Notes: a model not told the origin generated them from the letters alone. Counted from the first letter of the stretch, positions 1 to 11,052 are shown. The stretch is DNA of 64,000 bases from Branchinecta lynchi (GCA_023053575.1 JAKZAP010000018.1:18132202-18196201), one strand, 5' to 3'. Program-made: numbers and translations.

Positions 1-206
1 AAGGCGGAGATACGAGGTTTGGCTGTAACGAGCGAAACCGCAAGTTCAGGAGACTACCAGACGGCCAGATCAGAGGAAACCGCACGAGCGGGTGATTACA
101 AGAGTGTTCTAGACTGCCTGAAATTCTGAATTTATTAGCCTAGTACTGTAGCCTACAGTACAGTAGGCCCCAGATGATGCTGGTCTGGTAGTTTTAGAAG
201 CCAAAA
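1..206 (+). promoter_or_regulatory. Region upstream of WDR44 start codon (5' UTR and possible promoter)
   Basis: This is the stretch before the inferred WDR44 initiation codon. No TATA box is obvious. There is a perfect 17-bp palindrome at 144-160 (TACTGTAG, one base, CTACAGTA). The ATG at 207 follows ccaaaa, with A at -3, a favourable initiation context. The transcription start and any upstream non-coding exon cannot be placed from the sequence. Confidence 0.35.
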
Positions 207-271
207 ATGTCTAGTGACACAGAAGAGTCTTTCTTTGATGCAGAGTCTGATTTGTCTCTCTCACATCGAAA
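207..271 (+). CDS. WDR44: WDR44 exon 1 (N-terminus, FFAT-like motif)
   Basis: First coding exon, codons 1-22, beginning MSSDTEESFFDAESDLS and ending at donor AAA|GTAAGT (phase 2). Vertebrate WDR44 also starts with a short Ser/Asp/Thr/Glu-rich stretch followed by an aromatic-aromatic/Tyr-Asp-Ala core. That core is an FFAT-type motif reported to bind the ER proteins VAPA/VAPB. Here the core reads SFFDAES in an acidic context. Too short for a normal ORF call; identified by the start, the motif and the perfect phase match to the next exon (AA + C). WDR44 is a Rab11 effector on recycling endosomes. Confidence 0.72.
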
Positions 272-466
272 GTAAGTTAGGTCCTTGTTTGGTCTTGGGC
301 TGGTGTCAGGCTGGTGTCTTGGGGCCTCTCACCTCAGTCAGTCTCATATTCTGAATCCTGCTACTATAATATTAGTTGCTTTTTGATCTGAGTTCTCTTT
401 GTGATTATCTCAATTCTACTATTTTGTGTTTGTTTTTGCTATTGAGATCAGATTGAGATAAATGGG

Positions 467-738
467 TGTTGACTAAACTTTAGTTGATTATCTGTGTGTC
501 GTGACCTGGTTGTGACGTCACACAAAAAGTATATATTTTCCATTTATCAGCAGATCTGATTGTCCCTGGAACAGCTTATAAGTGTAAACGCATTTGGCGC
601 CTTGCTGGCCGCTCGGCTCTGTGTATAAAGATACAAATATAAATTCTGCAACAATAATTTAACCGAATTTCCCTGTTCCTTTCATTATGTCACAAAAACC
701 TCACATGCCGTAGATAATCGGCTAAAGTTTAGTCAATA
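467..738. mobile_element. Inverted-repeat element (MITE-like) in intron 1
   Basis: Two matching ends in opposite orientation: 467-492 (core TTGACTAAACTTTAG then GATTATCT) and 712-738 (its reverse complement, with two or three differences). The span is about 270 bp with no coding potential. Arm length and spacing fit a non-autonomous DNA element. No target duplication could be fixed. The rest of intron 1 up to about 1000 shows nothing recognisable. Confidence 0.5.
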
Positions 739-3027
739 CTGATACATTCAGTTCCCCTTCTCTTGTGTATTATCCAAATGACAGACATAGAATGTGGAAA
801 GTTTGACGATTCTGCAGGTCGAGAAGTTGCATTGGTAGTCAGTTCTTGATTCTGATTCTCTGTTCTCCTCCCTGACTGCTCAGAAATGGCAGATGTTTAA
901 TCTGTCTAACAGGTATTGATGGGTGGCTAAATTAGGTTTTTGTCTAAAGTGAGCTCCCCGTTCCACATTTCCGGTAGTGAATACTCACCTGTAGCTCGGT
1001 TAATGCCTACTTGGTGTTTCTTTATCTCATCGAGTAGTTTGATGGAGTCCGGTGCAGGTTGCAAGAATTTTGGCCTTTCTCAAAATATACTGAATTGAAT
1101 GGGTTTTAAAAAATATCTTCTGCAAGTGCAGATTTGAAATTATAGTTATGATGGTGTCTGTTGGATAGGGTGTGGTCAATTGCTTGCTCATGCTCTGCAA
1201 GTCGTTTTCCGAAAGTTCTCTCTGTCCTTCCTATGTAACGCTTTCCGCAATCACTGGGTATGAATAAATGCCTCTTTGGTACCGATTTGGGACTTCGTCT
1301 TTTCTGGAGTTTAGGTAAGACAGCAAAGTATTTTGGGTTCTGTGAAAACTTGGATATTGTATTTTTTCAAACTTTTGGACAATTTTTTCGGTCACTCCAC
1401 GGATGTAGGGAAGGTAAAGGCGGGCATTTTTTTCTTCTGTCTCACCATTACTAGTGGAACTTACAGTATCTTTGGGGGCTGAATGCAGCTTCAGTCGTCT
1501 TCTGAAAATTTGTTCAACCAGTTGAACGGGGTATTGGTTTCCAAACAGGATGGCCCGAATGTGGCAAAGTTCGTCATCTAGGAGATCTTCGTTGCAAATT
1601 TTTATGGCTTGGTAGACTAGTGAGATAACTACTCCATGTTTCAAATATTCTGGCTGGTAAGAATCCTATGGTAGGTAGGTATCGATCATTGTGGGTGTGT
1701 TTTTTGTAGACTGAGCAGACAAAACTTCCTTCACTGTTAGCAATCAAGACATCTAGGTACGGCAGCTTCTGTGCAACATTTTCAAATTCAATGGTGAACT
1801 GGATAGTCAGTTGGATTGAGTTTGAAGTGTCAACGAAACTCACACTGTCTGTTTTTTGGCCTTCCCATGCTGTGAAACCATCATCAACATAACATTTGTA
1901 GAAACTCGGAACCGTTGGCGCGATGCTGAAAGCTATTTCTTCAATTTTCCTCAGCGTTAATTCTGCAGTTCCTGCGAAATGGAGCTCCCCATTGCTGCTC
2001 CTTCATGCTGCCGGTAGAATTACCCCATGTAGATGAAATATGTTGACTCCCAAACAAGCTTAAAACAATTTAGTATTTGGTATTTCTTTTGAGGCATCCA
2101 GGTTGAAATCTTTCCTGAGACTGGGGAACAAAGATACAGCATGCGGTTCTTTGGTGACAGGGTATTTTCTTAACTCTTGGACAAAATCAATGGAATTTTT
2201 TATGTAATGCGGCCCTGAATCTAGGAGTGGCCTTATTAACGAAGCTAGAAATCTATCTAATTTCTTACTTAGGGCTCGAACGTTTGCTACTATTGGACAA
2301 AGGGGTCTACCTGTTTTGTGCACTTTAAATACTCCATGAAACGCGGTGCTACCGTCCCAGTGACTTTTAGGAACTATTTCTGGGATTTGGAAATAGGGAG
2401 ACTTTCTACGAGGTTTCTTACCTTTTTATCAATGGATGGGGTTGGATCACTTGGTATTGGGGTGTAGACATCTTTGTCTGCTAGGAGGTTTTGAATTTTC
2501 GCATCGTACTCATTCTGGTCAAGGACTACAATAGCGTTACCTTTGTCAGCTTTGGTGTTGATAAGAGATCCGTCTATCCTTAGGCTCTTTAGGGCTTGCA
2601 ATTCTTCTTTCAGGAGGTTCGGGTCTGGAGGAATGTTGATCCCGGACTGTAGTAAGTGGGCTGCATCTACTCTTGCTTTTTCAAAGTCATCTACTTTTGC
2701 ATCTTCGTGGAAGAGACCTGTCTCAAAACTTGCTACAAATTATTCTACTGGTGGTTCACAGGGAGCGATGTTGAATTTATATCCATGGGACAATGCGTTA
2801 ATTTGTGTTGGAGCTAAAATTTAGTACGGAAGGTCCAGGGAGAACTTTCAGACTGTAAGTCTGGGTTTGACTGTAGTTTTTGATTTGTAGTCGAGAATAT
2901 TTTTTCCGCAGCTTTTTGCGGTGTTCCCAACAGGAATTTTCAGATCTAGCGGAGATTACTGTTTCGATTTTTGGCTTTTCATAATCATCAGTATTTTCCA
3001 TGAGGGTTTTCTTGAGATGGTCGAATT

Positions 3028-3267
3028 CGCGTGATGTCATCGCCCATTTTGACCTTAAACCGACAATCGTGTCTTTGAGGAGAATCTGCGAAATAGGTTG
3101 CTCCACTTTCTTCTTATTCCTTGAGTCCGGGTGTCCAATGTTGTGAAGCATTGAAGTTGGGATTAGTCCATTGTTTGTCGAGGAATAAGAAGAAAGTGGA
3201 GCATCGTATTTCGCAGATCCCTCGAAGGCAAGATTGCCAGTTTAAGGTCAAAATGGGCGATGACATC
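3028..3267. repeat. Inverted duplication inside the Penelope-like element
   Basis: The stretch 3028-3121 (minus-strand coding, NKKKVE ... ISQI ... KW) is repeated in inverted orientation at 3181-3267 with about 15 percent differences, around a 59-bp centre. Both arms translate to the same protein segment, so the inversion copied element sequence, not host DNA. Complex head-to-head partial copies are known in Penelope-like elements. Confidence 0.75.
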
Positions 3268-3568
3268 AGTTTTTGTGTTCAAACTTTGGAGCCTTCAAGC
3301 TCTTACTTCCAAGGAAATTATTCTGCAAAAAAAGTTTATTCAAAAAAGGGAATGTCAGAATAACATTTCCAACAGTGTACAGGCCCAGAAACACTTACCT
3401 AACGCCAATAACTTGGTCTCAAAGTCAAAAGTCCCATACCTCCCAGTTTTGAATTCTTCTGTTATGCAATTTTGCTGATACTGCAGAAATGTCAGTTTTT
3501 GTTGGATAGGGTGCAATCTAGATATTTCTTCAGCCCAACCTGACTTTCTGCAGTTTGACACTGCAGAC

Positions 3569-3633
3569 GGATACATCAGCTACATTCTATTAGAGCTATA
3601 TTTCAGCCATTCTTGGCAAGGGTCCTCTTCAGG
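3569..3633 (-). ncRNA. Hammerhead-ribozyme-like motif beside the Penelope-like element
   Basis: On the minus strand: CTGAAGA (3632-3626), a short hairpin, GAAA (3604-3601), then TATC (3573-3570). This order (CUGANGA, stem II, GAAA, stem III, UH cleavage site) is the hammerhead core. It sits just upstream of the 5' end of the Penelope ORF, where hammerheads are known in this retroelement class. Activity is not shown; stem I pairing is not convincing by eye. Confidence 0.45.
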
Positions 3634-3761
3634 CTCAAGCTGGAAAATGAACTTGACAAGTTCATTTCCAGCTTGAGTGGCTACATTTTTATACATTTTT
3701 TTTATTTAAAATTAAATTTTTAATTTTTGACATTTAAGATACATTTTCTTTGTTTTCATAG

Positions 3762-3913
3762 CTCGAAAGTTTGGTCTGATAGCGGAGATACTGCAGATGA
3801 ATCAGATGAAAGTCACATGATTTCTTTACCCGTCACTGAAGATCTGAAAGACACCCTAGTTTCACCAAAGGAAAACAACCCTGAACTCAACAAGACAAGA
3901 CAACAATTGGAGG
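3762..3913 (+). CDS. WDR44: WDR44 exon 2 (acidic linker)
   Basis: Codons 22-73. Acceptor tgttttcatag|C at 3761/3762 and donor GAGG|GTAAGT after 3913; phase 2 in, phase 1 out, both matching their neighbours. The translation is acidic and Ser-rich (SDSGDTADESDESH), with no domain. This is what the poorly conserved region after the FFAT-like N-terminus of WDR44 looks like. The frame stays open past the donor, but there it encodes family A repeat sequence, so the splice is favoured over read-through. Confidence 0.75.
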
Positions 3914-4011
3914 GTAAGTATTCCTTCTGTCCGTCTTTTATCTTTCCCATCTCTTCTTCGTCGTGCGTCAGTGTCATGATGGTACAAAAGAAGTCGGGCC
4001 GACTCTACCTG

Positions 4012-5267
4012 TTTTTGGGATCCCAAAACGTAAGTGGAGGGATACCTATGACATCGCAGAAGTTGTCCGTCCTTCCGTCCGTCCGTCTGCAAGCACGATA
4101 ACTCTCGAAGGGAATGAGATATTTTGATGAAACTTGGTGTGAGGATTGCTTGGGTCAAGGGTAAGGTCGAGTTCGTAGATGGGCTCTATAGCCCTATATT
4201 TGGGGGTGGGGGTTCAGATTAAGGGACAAATAAAACATTTTTAAACAGCTAATGTGATAGTCGGTTATCGAGTAAGAAGACATGCTGAGCACGATGGTGA
4301 AAATCATTTTCTCGCCGGACAAGTAGTTCGTCCGGAATCCGGCAAAAACCGGAAAGATTGTTAAAAGTAAAAGTTTCAGTTGAAGTTGAATAAATGTTTG
4401 ATTTAGGGGTAAGAAGACATGCTGAGCACGACGAGTAGTTCGTCCGGAATCCGGCGAAAACCGAAAAGTTGGTTAAAAGTAAAAGTTTCATTTGAAGTTG
4501 ATTAAATATTTGATTTAGGAGTAAGAAGACATGGTGAGCATGATGGTGAAAATCATTTTCTCGCCGGACAAGTAGTTCGTCCGGAATCCGGCCAAAACCG
4601 GAAAGTTGGTTTGAAGTAACAGTTTCATTTGAAGTTGATTAAATGTTTTATTTAGGGGTAAGAAGACATGCTGAATCCGATAGTGAAATCCATTTTCCCG
4701 CCGGACAACTAGTTCGCCTGTAATCCGGCCAGAACCGGAAAATATGTTAAAAGCAAAAGTTTTATCTGAAGTTGATTAGATGATAGATTTAGGGGTAAGG
4801 AGAGACGCAAGGAGAGACGTCTGTATATGATGATCATTTTTTACCCGGACATATAATTAGTCCGGAATCCGGTTGTACAAGTCAAAGTTTTATTTAAAGT
4901 TGATCAGATGTTCTTCCTAGGGACAAATAAGGAGATACGCCGGTTTCGTTTCTGAATTTTCTTTTTTTGCTGGACTAGTAGTTCGCTCGGAATTCGGGCC
5001 AAACCGCAAATTTGGCAGTAGTAAAGCATTAAGTTTCAATCAGTATCGTCAAAATATTTTGTGAAATGCCGTAAGGCTAAATCACGTAATAAATTCATTC
5101 ATTCATTCATCGTCAAAATAGATATGGCTTATAGAGGTATAGATAGATAGGTAGATAGAATATCTGAACTCGGTTTTCTCTGATGATTAGCCTGGCGAAG
5201 ACAAGACCCAATTGTCTGGATCAAATCTTAGATTTTTGGGATCCCATCGACACCTTTGGTCTTGTTT
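4012..5267 (+). mobile_element. Family A tandem-array element, near full length
   Basis: Starts TTTTTGGGATCCCAAAACG at about 4012 and ends TTTTTGGGATCCCATCGA...TTTGGTCTTGTTT at 5267. Both ends therefore carry the palindrome TGGGATCCCA. After the leader (TCCGTCC repeats, GATAACTCTCGAAGGGA) come about five diverged units of roughly 137 bp containing TAAGAAGACATGCTGA and CCGGAATCCGGC. No coding capacity. Other copies lie at 11130, 21248, 33384, 53500 and 55162. A non-autonomous Helitron/Helentron-type or pearl-like origin is inferred from the architecture only. Confidence 0.75.
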
Positions 5268-6600
5268 GTATGGCACTTACCTTCTGGCGAAGTGCCATAT
5301 ACACGGTCTGTCTGTCGGTCGATCGATCGGTCGGTTAGTCCAGTGGTTGCGAGTTAGGGTACTTCCAGATATGCTAGGACGATGAAATTTGGCAGGCATA
5401 TTAGGGACCCAACCAAACTAATTTGGAAATAGTCACTTGCCCGATCCGACCATCGTGGGGGGAGGGAGGGGAGCCGGAATCCGGAATTTGGTGTCATGCA
5501 TAACTTTCAAACAGGTGATCAGATCTTAATGAAATTTGATATTTGGAAAGATGTCATGTCTCAGATGTCCCATTTTCAGTCCGGACCGAATCCGATGAAT
5601 TTGGGGGGGGGGGGGGGGGGAAATCATTTGACACGCTTAGAGTGGAGGGATCGGGATGAACCTTGGTGGGAGGAACAAGCACAAGCACTAGGTACATCAT
5701 TGACAAAACCGGACCGGATTCGTCCACTGTGGAGGGAGTTTGAGGGGGGGGGGGGTCCGGGATTCCGGTGATACGGAGTTAAGGTACTTCCAGGTGGGTT
5801 ATGACAGTGAAGCTTGGCAGGCAAATCAGGGACCCGACCAGACTAACCTAGAAATAGTGAACTTCCCGATCCGATCATCGTGGGGGAGTGGAGGGAGGGG
5901 GAATCCGGAATCTTGAGGTATGTATAAATTCCAAACGAGTGATCGGATCATAATGAAACTTGATATGTAGAAAGATCAGAGAAAGGTGTTTGCCACAAGT
6001 TTGTTTTGCCAACAGCGGTTTTCAGCCTGAAGAGGACCCTTGCCAAGAAGGGCCGAAATATAGCTCCAATAAAATTCAGCTGACGTATCCGTTTTGCGCT
6101 ATTAAATATGATTCGCAGTCAGCTTGTCTTAGATTTCCCGTTTCAAGTCCGGATCGGATTCGATGAAGGTGGGAGGGGGGCGAGGTGGAACCGGAAACCT
6201 TGTGACACGCTTGGGGTGGAGCGATCGGAATGAAACTTGGTGGGAGGAACACGCACAAGCCCTATGTACATCAGTGACAGAACCGGACCGGGTTCGGGCA
6301 CTGTGGGGAGTTAGAGGGGTCCGGAATTCCGGTGATCATGTGAAGGTACTTCCAGACGTGCAAGGGCGATGAAACTTGGCTTGAACATTATAAACTTGAC
6401 ACGATTGGCTTAGAAATAGTCGGTTCCCTGACCCGACCATCGTGGGGGGAGTGGAAGGACGGAGAATTCTGATTCTTGAGGTATGTATAACTCTAGAACC
6501 GGTGATCGGATCTTAATGAAACTTGATATTTGGAAAGACCTCATGTCTCACATGCCCTATATGAAGTCCGGATGTAATCCGGTGAATGTTGCGGGGGGGG
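5268..6600 (+). mobile_element. Family B G-rich tandem-array element, interrupted copy
   Basis: Begins directly at the end of the family A copy with the hairpin TATGGCACTT...AAGTGCCATA (5268-5304). About 280-bp units follow, with GACGATGAAACTTGG, GGTGATCGGATCTTAATGAAA and long G runs (5598-5618, 5746-5757, 6592-6604). A hammerhead-like repeat (about 5970-6130) has been inserted, and the right terminus is lost where a LINE tail begins near 6610. It does not code for anything recognisable. Confidence 0.7.
6026..6090 (+). ncRNA. Hammerhead-ribozyme-like motif, plus copy
   Basis: CTGAAGA at 6027-6033, hairpin GGACCCTT...AAGGGCC, GAAA at 6055-6058 and TATC at 6086-6089, in the order of a type I hammerhead. 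The following sequence (CCGTTTTGC... then GATTCGCAGTCAGC) is shared with the other dispersed copies. It has been inserted into a family B element. Confidence 0.45.
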
Positions 6601-6612
6601 GGGGGCAACAAT

Positions 6613-7205
6613 CCAACACTTGTTTACGGTCATCTTCTAGAAGATCCACTACCTGCTGATTTTAAAAATCTTTTTTGCCTGAACAGTCAATTTCATGACT
6701 ATAACACAAGACGGCGGTCCAATCTTTCTACCATTTGTTATCCTTCTACAAGGTCTAGCTTTTCTATTCATCATACAGGTGTAAAAGTATGGAATTCATT
6801 GCCTGAAACTGTCAGGGTGTCCGAAGATAAGAAAGTATTTAAAAGAGCTCTAAAAAGATTTATGTTATCTAGCAATTATATTTCTTCTATCTGATTTAAT
6901 CGATTCATTTTTGTTTGTGCTCGGAGGAAGATCAGACACATGTCGCAAACCTTTTTTATTTTTCATTTTTTCTTTAGTCATATGTCTGTTGTCGTAAATT
7001 CTCGTGTTATCCTTAAATTTTAGTGTTCATGTGTGATAGTTGTTCGTTTGTTTTTTCTTTACAATAGTTTAGGCTAGAATTGTATTAATAATTTTTAAAT
7101 CCCAGGAGAATTAGTGAAGCGTCGTTTTTTATGCCACTGATGATGCTTTTAAGAAACACCAAGTTTATTTATTTTTGCCATTAAAATTGTACCTTACCTT
7201 ACCTT
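6613..7205 (+). mobile_element. LINE 3' end (C-terminus of reverse-transcriptase ORF plus tail)
   Basis: The + strand encodes a non-LTR retrotransposon C-terminus: LPADFKNLFCLN, HDYNTRRRSNL, GVKVWNSLPETVR and FKRALKRFMLS, ending at a stop near 6892. It is followed by an A/T-rich 3' UTR and the short repeat tail taccttaccttacc (7190-7205). The pattern TR...WNSLP...FK..LK is typical of the end of LINE ORF2. The 5' part is missing (5' truncation). From 7206 to 7660 nothing recognisable was seen. Confidence 0.7.
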
Positions 7206-7664
7206 ACACCGCTGTCACCATTATTTGTAACGGGGCTAAAGCTCTCGAGAAAACGCAACGAGCGGCCTATGCCCACCTGCCCAAGTGACAGGCGAGACCC
7301 GCTAATCCGGAAACAAGCACCACCTTTTTGGGTTGAAATTCGTATATGTTTATTGAACACGAAACTTGACGCAAAACTCTGAATCTCTCTTTACTTTACT
7401 TCCTTCGTCCTGGTGCCTCTTCTTCCTTCATTAAATCTTGAGATGTATCGGCGAAGATCAATATTCCAGGTTATGAGGTTACTTTGGTAAAATGTCAAGA
7501 CGTAAAAAGGTAATGTCGGTAAATGAAAGAAATAGTTGTAAGGTCAAATAGTGAAGAATATTCACACGCGAATGCCTGAAACCTAGTTAGTCCCGGTACC
7601 TCGGCGATAGAATATGGTAAGTTTTGTAAGACTTGGGTAAGCAAGATGGTAAGTCAGGTATATA

Positions 7665-7866
7665 TTCTTTGAGCCCAAGCTGACTTTAAAACATTTATTC
7701 AAACAATGTTTACAACGGATACGTCAGCTATGATTTTTTATCAGCGATATTTCGGCCCTTCTTGGCAAGGGTCCTCGTCAGGCTGTCTTGCCAAGAAGGG
7801 CCGAAATATCGCTGATGAAAAATCATAGCTGACGTATCCGTTGTAAACATTGTTTGAATAAAAGTC
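7665..7866. repeat. Foldback pair of hammerhead-like repeats
   Basis: A minus-strand copy (TATC at 7721-7718, GAAA at 7753-7750, CTGACGA at 7781-7775) is followed at once by an inverted partial copy from about 7785 (CTTGCCAAGAAGGGCCGAAA). Together they make a near-perfect hairpin of roughly 200 bp, from ATTTATTCAAACAATG to CATTGTTTGAATAAA. Its product would be a long fold-back RNA in the WDR44 pre-mRNA. From 7867 to 8990 only AT-rich sequence without gene signals is seen. Confidence 0.55.
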
Positions 7867-8994
7867 AGGTATATCAGTACACGTCAGGTACAAAGAGACA
7901 ACATAACCGATGACTTAAACAAGATGGTAAGTCAGGTATATCATGTAAAAATACCGACTTAAAATTTTTGATTTAAGATGAAATCAGACTTCTTATATAT
8001 GTATAACCAAAATTGTACTTAGGTTTAGCAAGGTTTTCCACTACTCACTTATCACCAAGAATAAATAAGGGAAGAATTGAGAACTCACATAACCTTGATG
8101 TCAGCATCCTGAATATCTTTTGGTCCGATATTATTTACGGGGGGTGGAGCTTCGCGTGTTGCCTCTTGCAGTATTAAGTATTACCTCCAAGGAAAAGTGA
8201 TGAAGCAGTCAGAATAGGCGGGAAATTCAAAGAATGCTGATTCTGAGGATAATACAAATGGAAACGACTTTTCAATCTCAGGTCAGATTTGCAATATGAA
8301 GCTTATGTTATCACGACCCTTCACAAAGACGGTGAAGCCCAAGGGAATGCGGCGTTTGATGACTCAGGGGAGCAATTAAGCAACTTGAATGCTGAAGCAT
8401 AGACCTAACAGGCATGCATTTAGTTCAGATTCAATAGGATCGGTGTGATCTTTGTAATTTTATTTTGGTCTTCTCAGGACTGTAAAGAATCGCATCTAGA
8501 ACAGGTATTAAACTTGGACAATTTAAGGTATTTAGTTGTCGAAATGTACTCAAGGAGTTATTATGTTTTGTTTTTACGTTGTACTGTCTGCACAAAATTT
8601 AGTTCATATCACTTTTTCGTGTAGTTGCGAAACACAGTAGGCTGTAAACTATTTCCTAATTTTAAATTAACGATTGCTGATTGTAAGATATCTTTTGAGA
8701 CGTCTCAATTTGTGGAAAGGACTTATTACTCTTGGTCAAAAATGTGTATCATTATCTCGGATAGTTGCACTTTACATCTGGCTAAATTTGTCGTTGTCTA
8801 TGCTATTACTTTTACTATTACTGTACCAAATTATTGGGTTAATTACCCCTGAGTATTATTTGCAGATTACTTTTACTCTAACTGTATCAAATTAGACGGT
8901 GGATTACTCCTAAATATTATACAATAAGATTACAGTACCAAATAAGCTCACAGCTTAACGTCACTGAGTGAAGAGGAGCCGTAGCGACTGTTGT

Positions 8995-9312
8995 TACTTT
9001 CACTAGTAACAGAGCAAAATAACTCTAGAGTAGAGAGTAGTGCGAAGACCTATCCTTCCCGTGCATCAAAAATGGGTCTCCGTGGGCGCTCGCTCTGTTC
9101 GTGCGTATGTAGAAATTCTAGCCAGCGCTCGTCAACGATTGGTCAAAATAATTTTGCTTTGAGGTTGGTTTAGTTTCGGTAGGGATGTTCGTATCCACTA
9201 GTGGAGCTAGTGTTGCTAGCTCCACTAGCTCTAGCATTTGATAGGCCTATGTCACTTTTTCAAAGTTCACGCATTACTCTCTAGAGTTATTTTGCTCTGA
9301 CTAGTAACCAAG
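8995..9312. repeat. Inverted-repeat element with AGAGCAAAATAAC ends
   Basis: Arms at about 8995-9041 and 9270-9312 are inverted copies (ACTAGTnACAGAGCAAAATAACTCTAGAG). The AGAGCAAAATAAC end is the same as in the elements at 18385 and 46583. Between them lies the internal hairpin CACTAGTGGAGCTAGTG...GCTAGCTCCACTAG (9197-9230). Confidence 0.5.
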
Positions 9313-9530
9313 AGTGTGACAGAAGCCACGTGGTTACAGCCTACAGCAGAAAAAAAGTAGGGCTTGCTGGCTGGCGCTGGTTGGTAAGAAGTTAAATGGT
9401 GATGCCTACATTTTAGCTGGAATATTTTTCTAATTGGCTGTTTCTTCACCGGCCACGAGAGGCTCAACAGGGTTGTACATGGTACCTACCGTTGCAGGTA
9501 CCATATGAGCTAAGAGCTTATTTTTGTTAA

Positions 9531-10266
9531 AGTTTAACTGAAAAGGGCAGAGCTGGGGCAGTCTTGTTACCCCTCACTTATTCACTTAAAGAGGCTTGTA
9601 AATTTGGCCAATTCCTTCTACGAAGTGACAAAGATAGGGCCATACTACCACCAGTCATGTCGAATCGAGTTGACAGTAGGTCTTAAAACAAAGAAAAACT
9701 GGTACTGCCTACCACACGAACAAATCGGTTTTCAAACACGTTCGTTCCGTATTACACGTCAGTGTTTAATAAGTGATGAAGTTTCTGTTCTTATTTGTGT
9801 CCTCTTTTAATTTGTAAGCCCAAGCGCCATTTATTTGAGTTCTCTTCTTGTCTATGATAGCTTGTGTAAATAAATGATTCTGATTCTGATTGAAGACCCA
9901 ATGAAAGTGCGTTTCTTTGTTGCTCCGCTATTCACGAATAATAAATTTTCAAATACTGAAATTTCCCTGTCAGATTTGTGGTAGCCTGTGTCGTATGCTT
10001 GGCGAAAAAGATTTATAATTTTTTTTTTGTTCACGCACTAAGCAGTCTTCACTAAGCTTATCAGCGACAACTGAAAAACCCCGTTTTTGTTCATATTCAA
10101 ATATTCCGCGTCATAGCAGAATTTGCGCTGTGGGGACGGACGCAGATATTCTGAACGTCATAACTAGAGCAGATAGTGGAAAATAAAAAAAATCCCTTTG
10201 CAGAATCCAAATAATTCAGTGTATTCAGTTAAATGACACAAATATTAGTTGGCTTTTCAGTTAAAC
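9531..10266. mobile_element. TTAA-flanked inverted-repeat element (piggyBac-like MITE), copy 1
   Basis: Left end TTAA|AGTTTAACTGAAAAG (9527-9545) and right end CTTTTCAGTTAAAC at about 10253-10266; the right TTAA has decayed. The same ends recur at 11558, 19669 and 30305. TTAA duplications are diagnostic of piggyBac-type (also Kolobok) insertion. An unrelated segment near 9600-9900 makes this copy longer than the 424-bp copy at 30305. Confidence 0.6.
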
Positions 10267-10510
10267 CTCTGAGTGGAGTGGAGCCGAGGAGCTGGAGTGA
10301 ATGTTGTTCTTTGAATAGTAACGAAACCACGTGGGTATACAAAAGAAAAAAGTAGGGCTTGGTGACTGATGCTGGTTGATAAGAATTAAAATGGTGATGA
10401 CTAACTTGAGAATGCTTTTTTACCAATTGTCTGTTTTTTCACCGGCCATGAGAGGCTCAACAGTCTGATTCGAGTAATTGAACCTACTTGTATTATTTTA
10501 TCAATCCCAG

Positions 10511-11052
10511 GTCTAAGATGTCGATTGTTGAACAAAGATGAAGAAGAAGAAGATGTCCACAGTCCAGACAGCCCTGCCTCTTCAGTCGAAGAAATCTATG
10601 CTGCTACTAAGCCCATCAAGTTTAAAGTTGTTGAACACGACACCGTCAGCATCCAAAGCATGATGTCGCTTGGCCGCGTTGGATTGATCCTCGGTACAGC
10701 AAACCCCGACACCACCAGCTTAAAGGATATGAAAGCTCCACTTTTTATCAAAAATATACCATTGACTTGTAAGAGTACTGCAGCTAGTCGAGAGAATATC
10801 ACCAGTGAAACTGTGACAAGATCAAAATCAGTGTCAGATTTGAAAACTGGAGCGGAAAAAGAAGTGGCAGTGACAGAAGTGGCTCAAGTTGCTGAAACGG
10901 TTTCCCCTGAGCCACCAAAGTTAAATTTCACAGAGCCGGATATAGTGGCAAGTACTAAGTCGCCAGTCCCGGATGATAGTGAGTTGATGAAGGAACCAAT
11001 TGCTCCCCCTAGGAGAAAACGGAGAGATAAAACGTCAAGAGCAGTGTCGCAG
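10511..11052 (+). CDS. WDR44: WDR44 exon 3 (long disordered linker, basic/proline patch)
   Basis: Codons 73-253, the longest exon. Acceptor tcaatcccag|GT (G from exon 2 + GT = Gly) and donor CAG|GTTTGT after 11052, phase 0. Features in order: an acidic patch NKDEEEEDVHSPDSPASS, a Ser/Thr-rich middle, the segment EPDIVASTKSPVPDD close to residues 230-250, and a basic patch APPRRKRRDKTS. The EPDIVASTK string and the proline-basic patch have direct counterparts in the linker of vertebrate WDR44, where they precede the Rab11-binding region. No folded domain. The frame runs on for eight codons past the donor before a stop, so the intron is needed. Confidence 0.85.

Larger units (their letters stand above)
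1000..3640 (-). mobile_element. Penelope-like retroelement, degraded, minus strand
   Basis: On the minus strand the pieces lie in the right order for a Penelope-like element. There is an N-terminal region (3576-3399, then 3151-2798 and 2601-2374, with KADKGNAIVVLD), RT with HKTGRPLCPIVANVRALS (2323-2060) and YVDD at 1891-1877. The RT C-terminus (1843-1574, KLPYLDVLI) and connector follow, then a GIY-YIG endonuclease (GIY near 1272-1264, YIG at 1237-1229). Frameshifts break it repeatedly, one of them between GIY and YIG. A good donor (GTAAGT, minus, 3398-3393) follows the first piece, fitting the intron retention known in this class. It lies in WDR44 intron 1, antisense to the gene. Confidence 0.85.

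Noticed and set aside
1260..1454. Plus-strand frame over the Penelope-like element
   Set aside because: Shadow of the minus-strand endonuclease region, which carries the recognisable motifs.
9604..9810. 68-residue frame inside a TTAA element
   Set aside because: No similarity to a transposase or host protein and absent from the shorter family copy.
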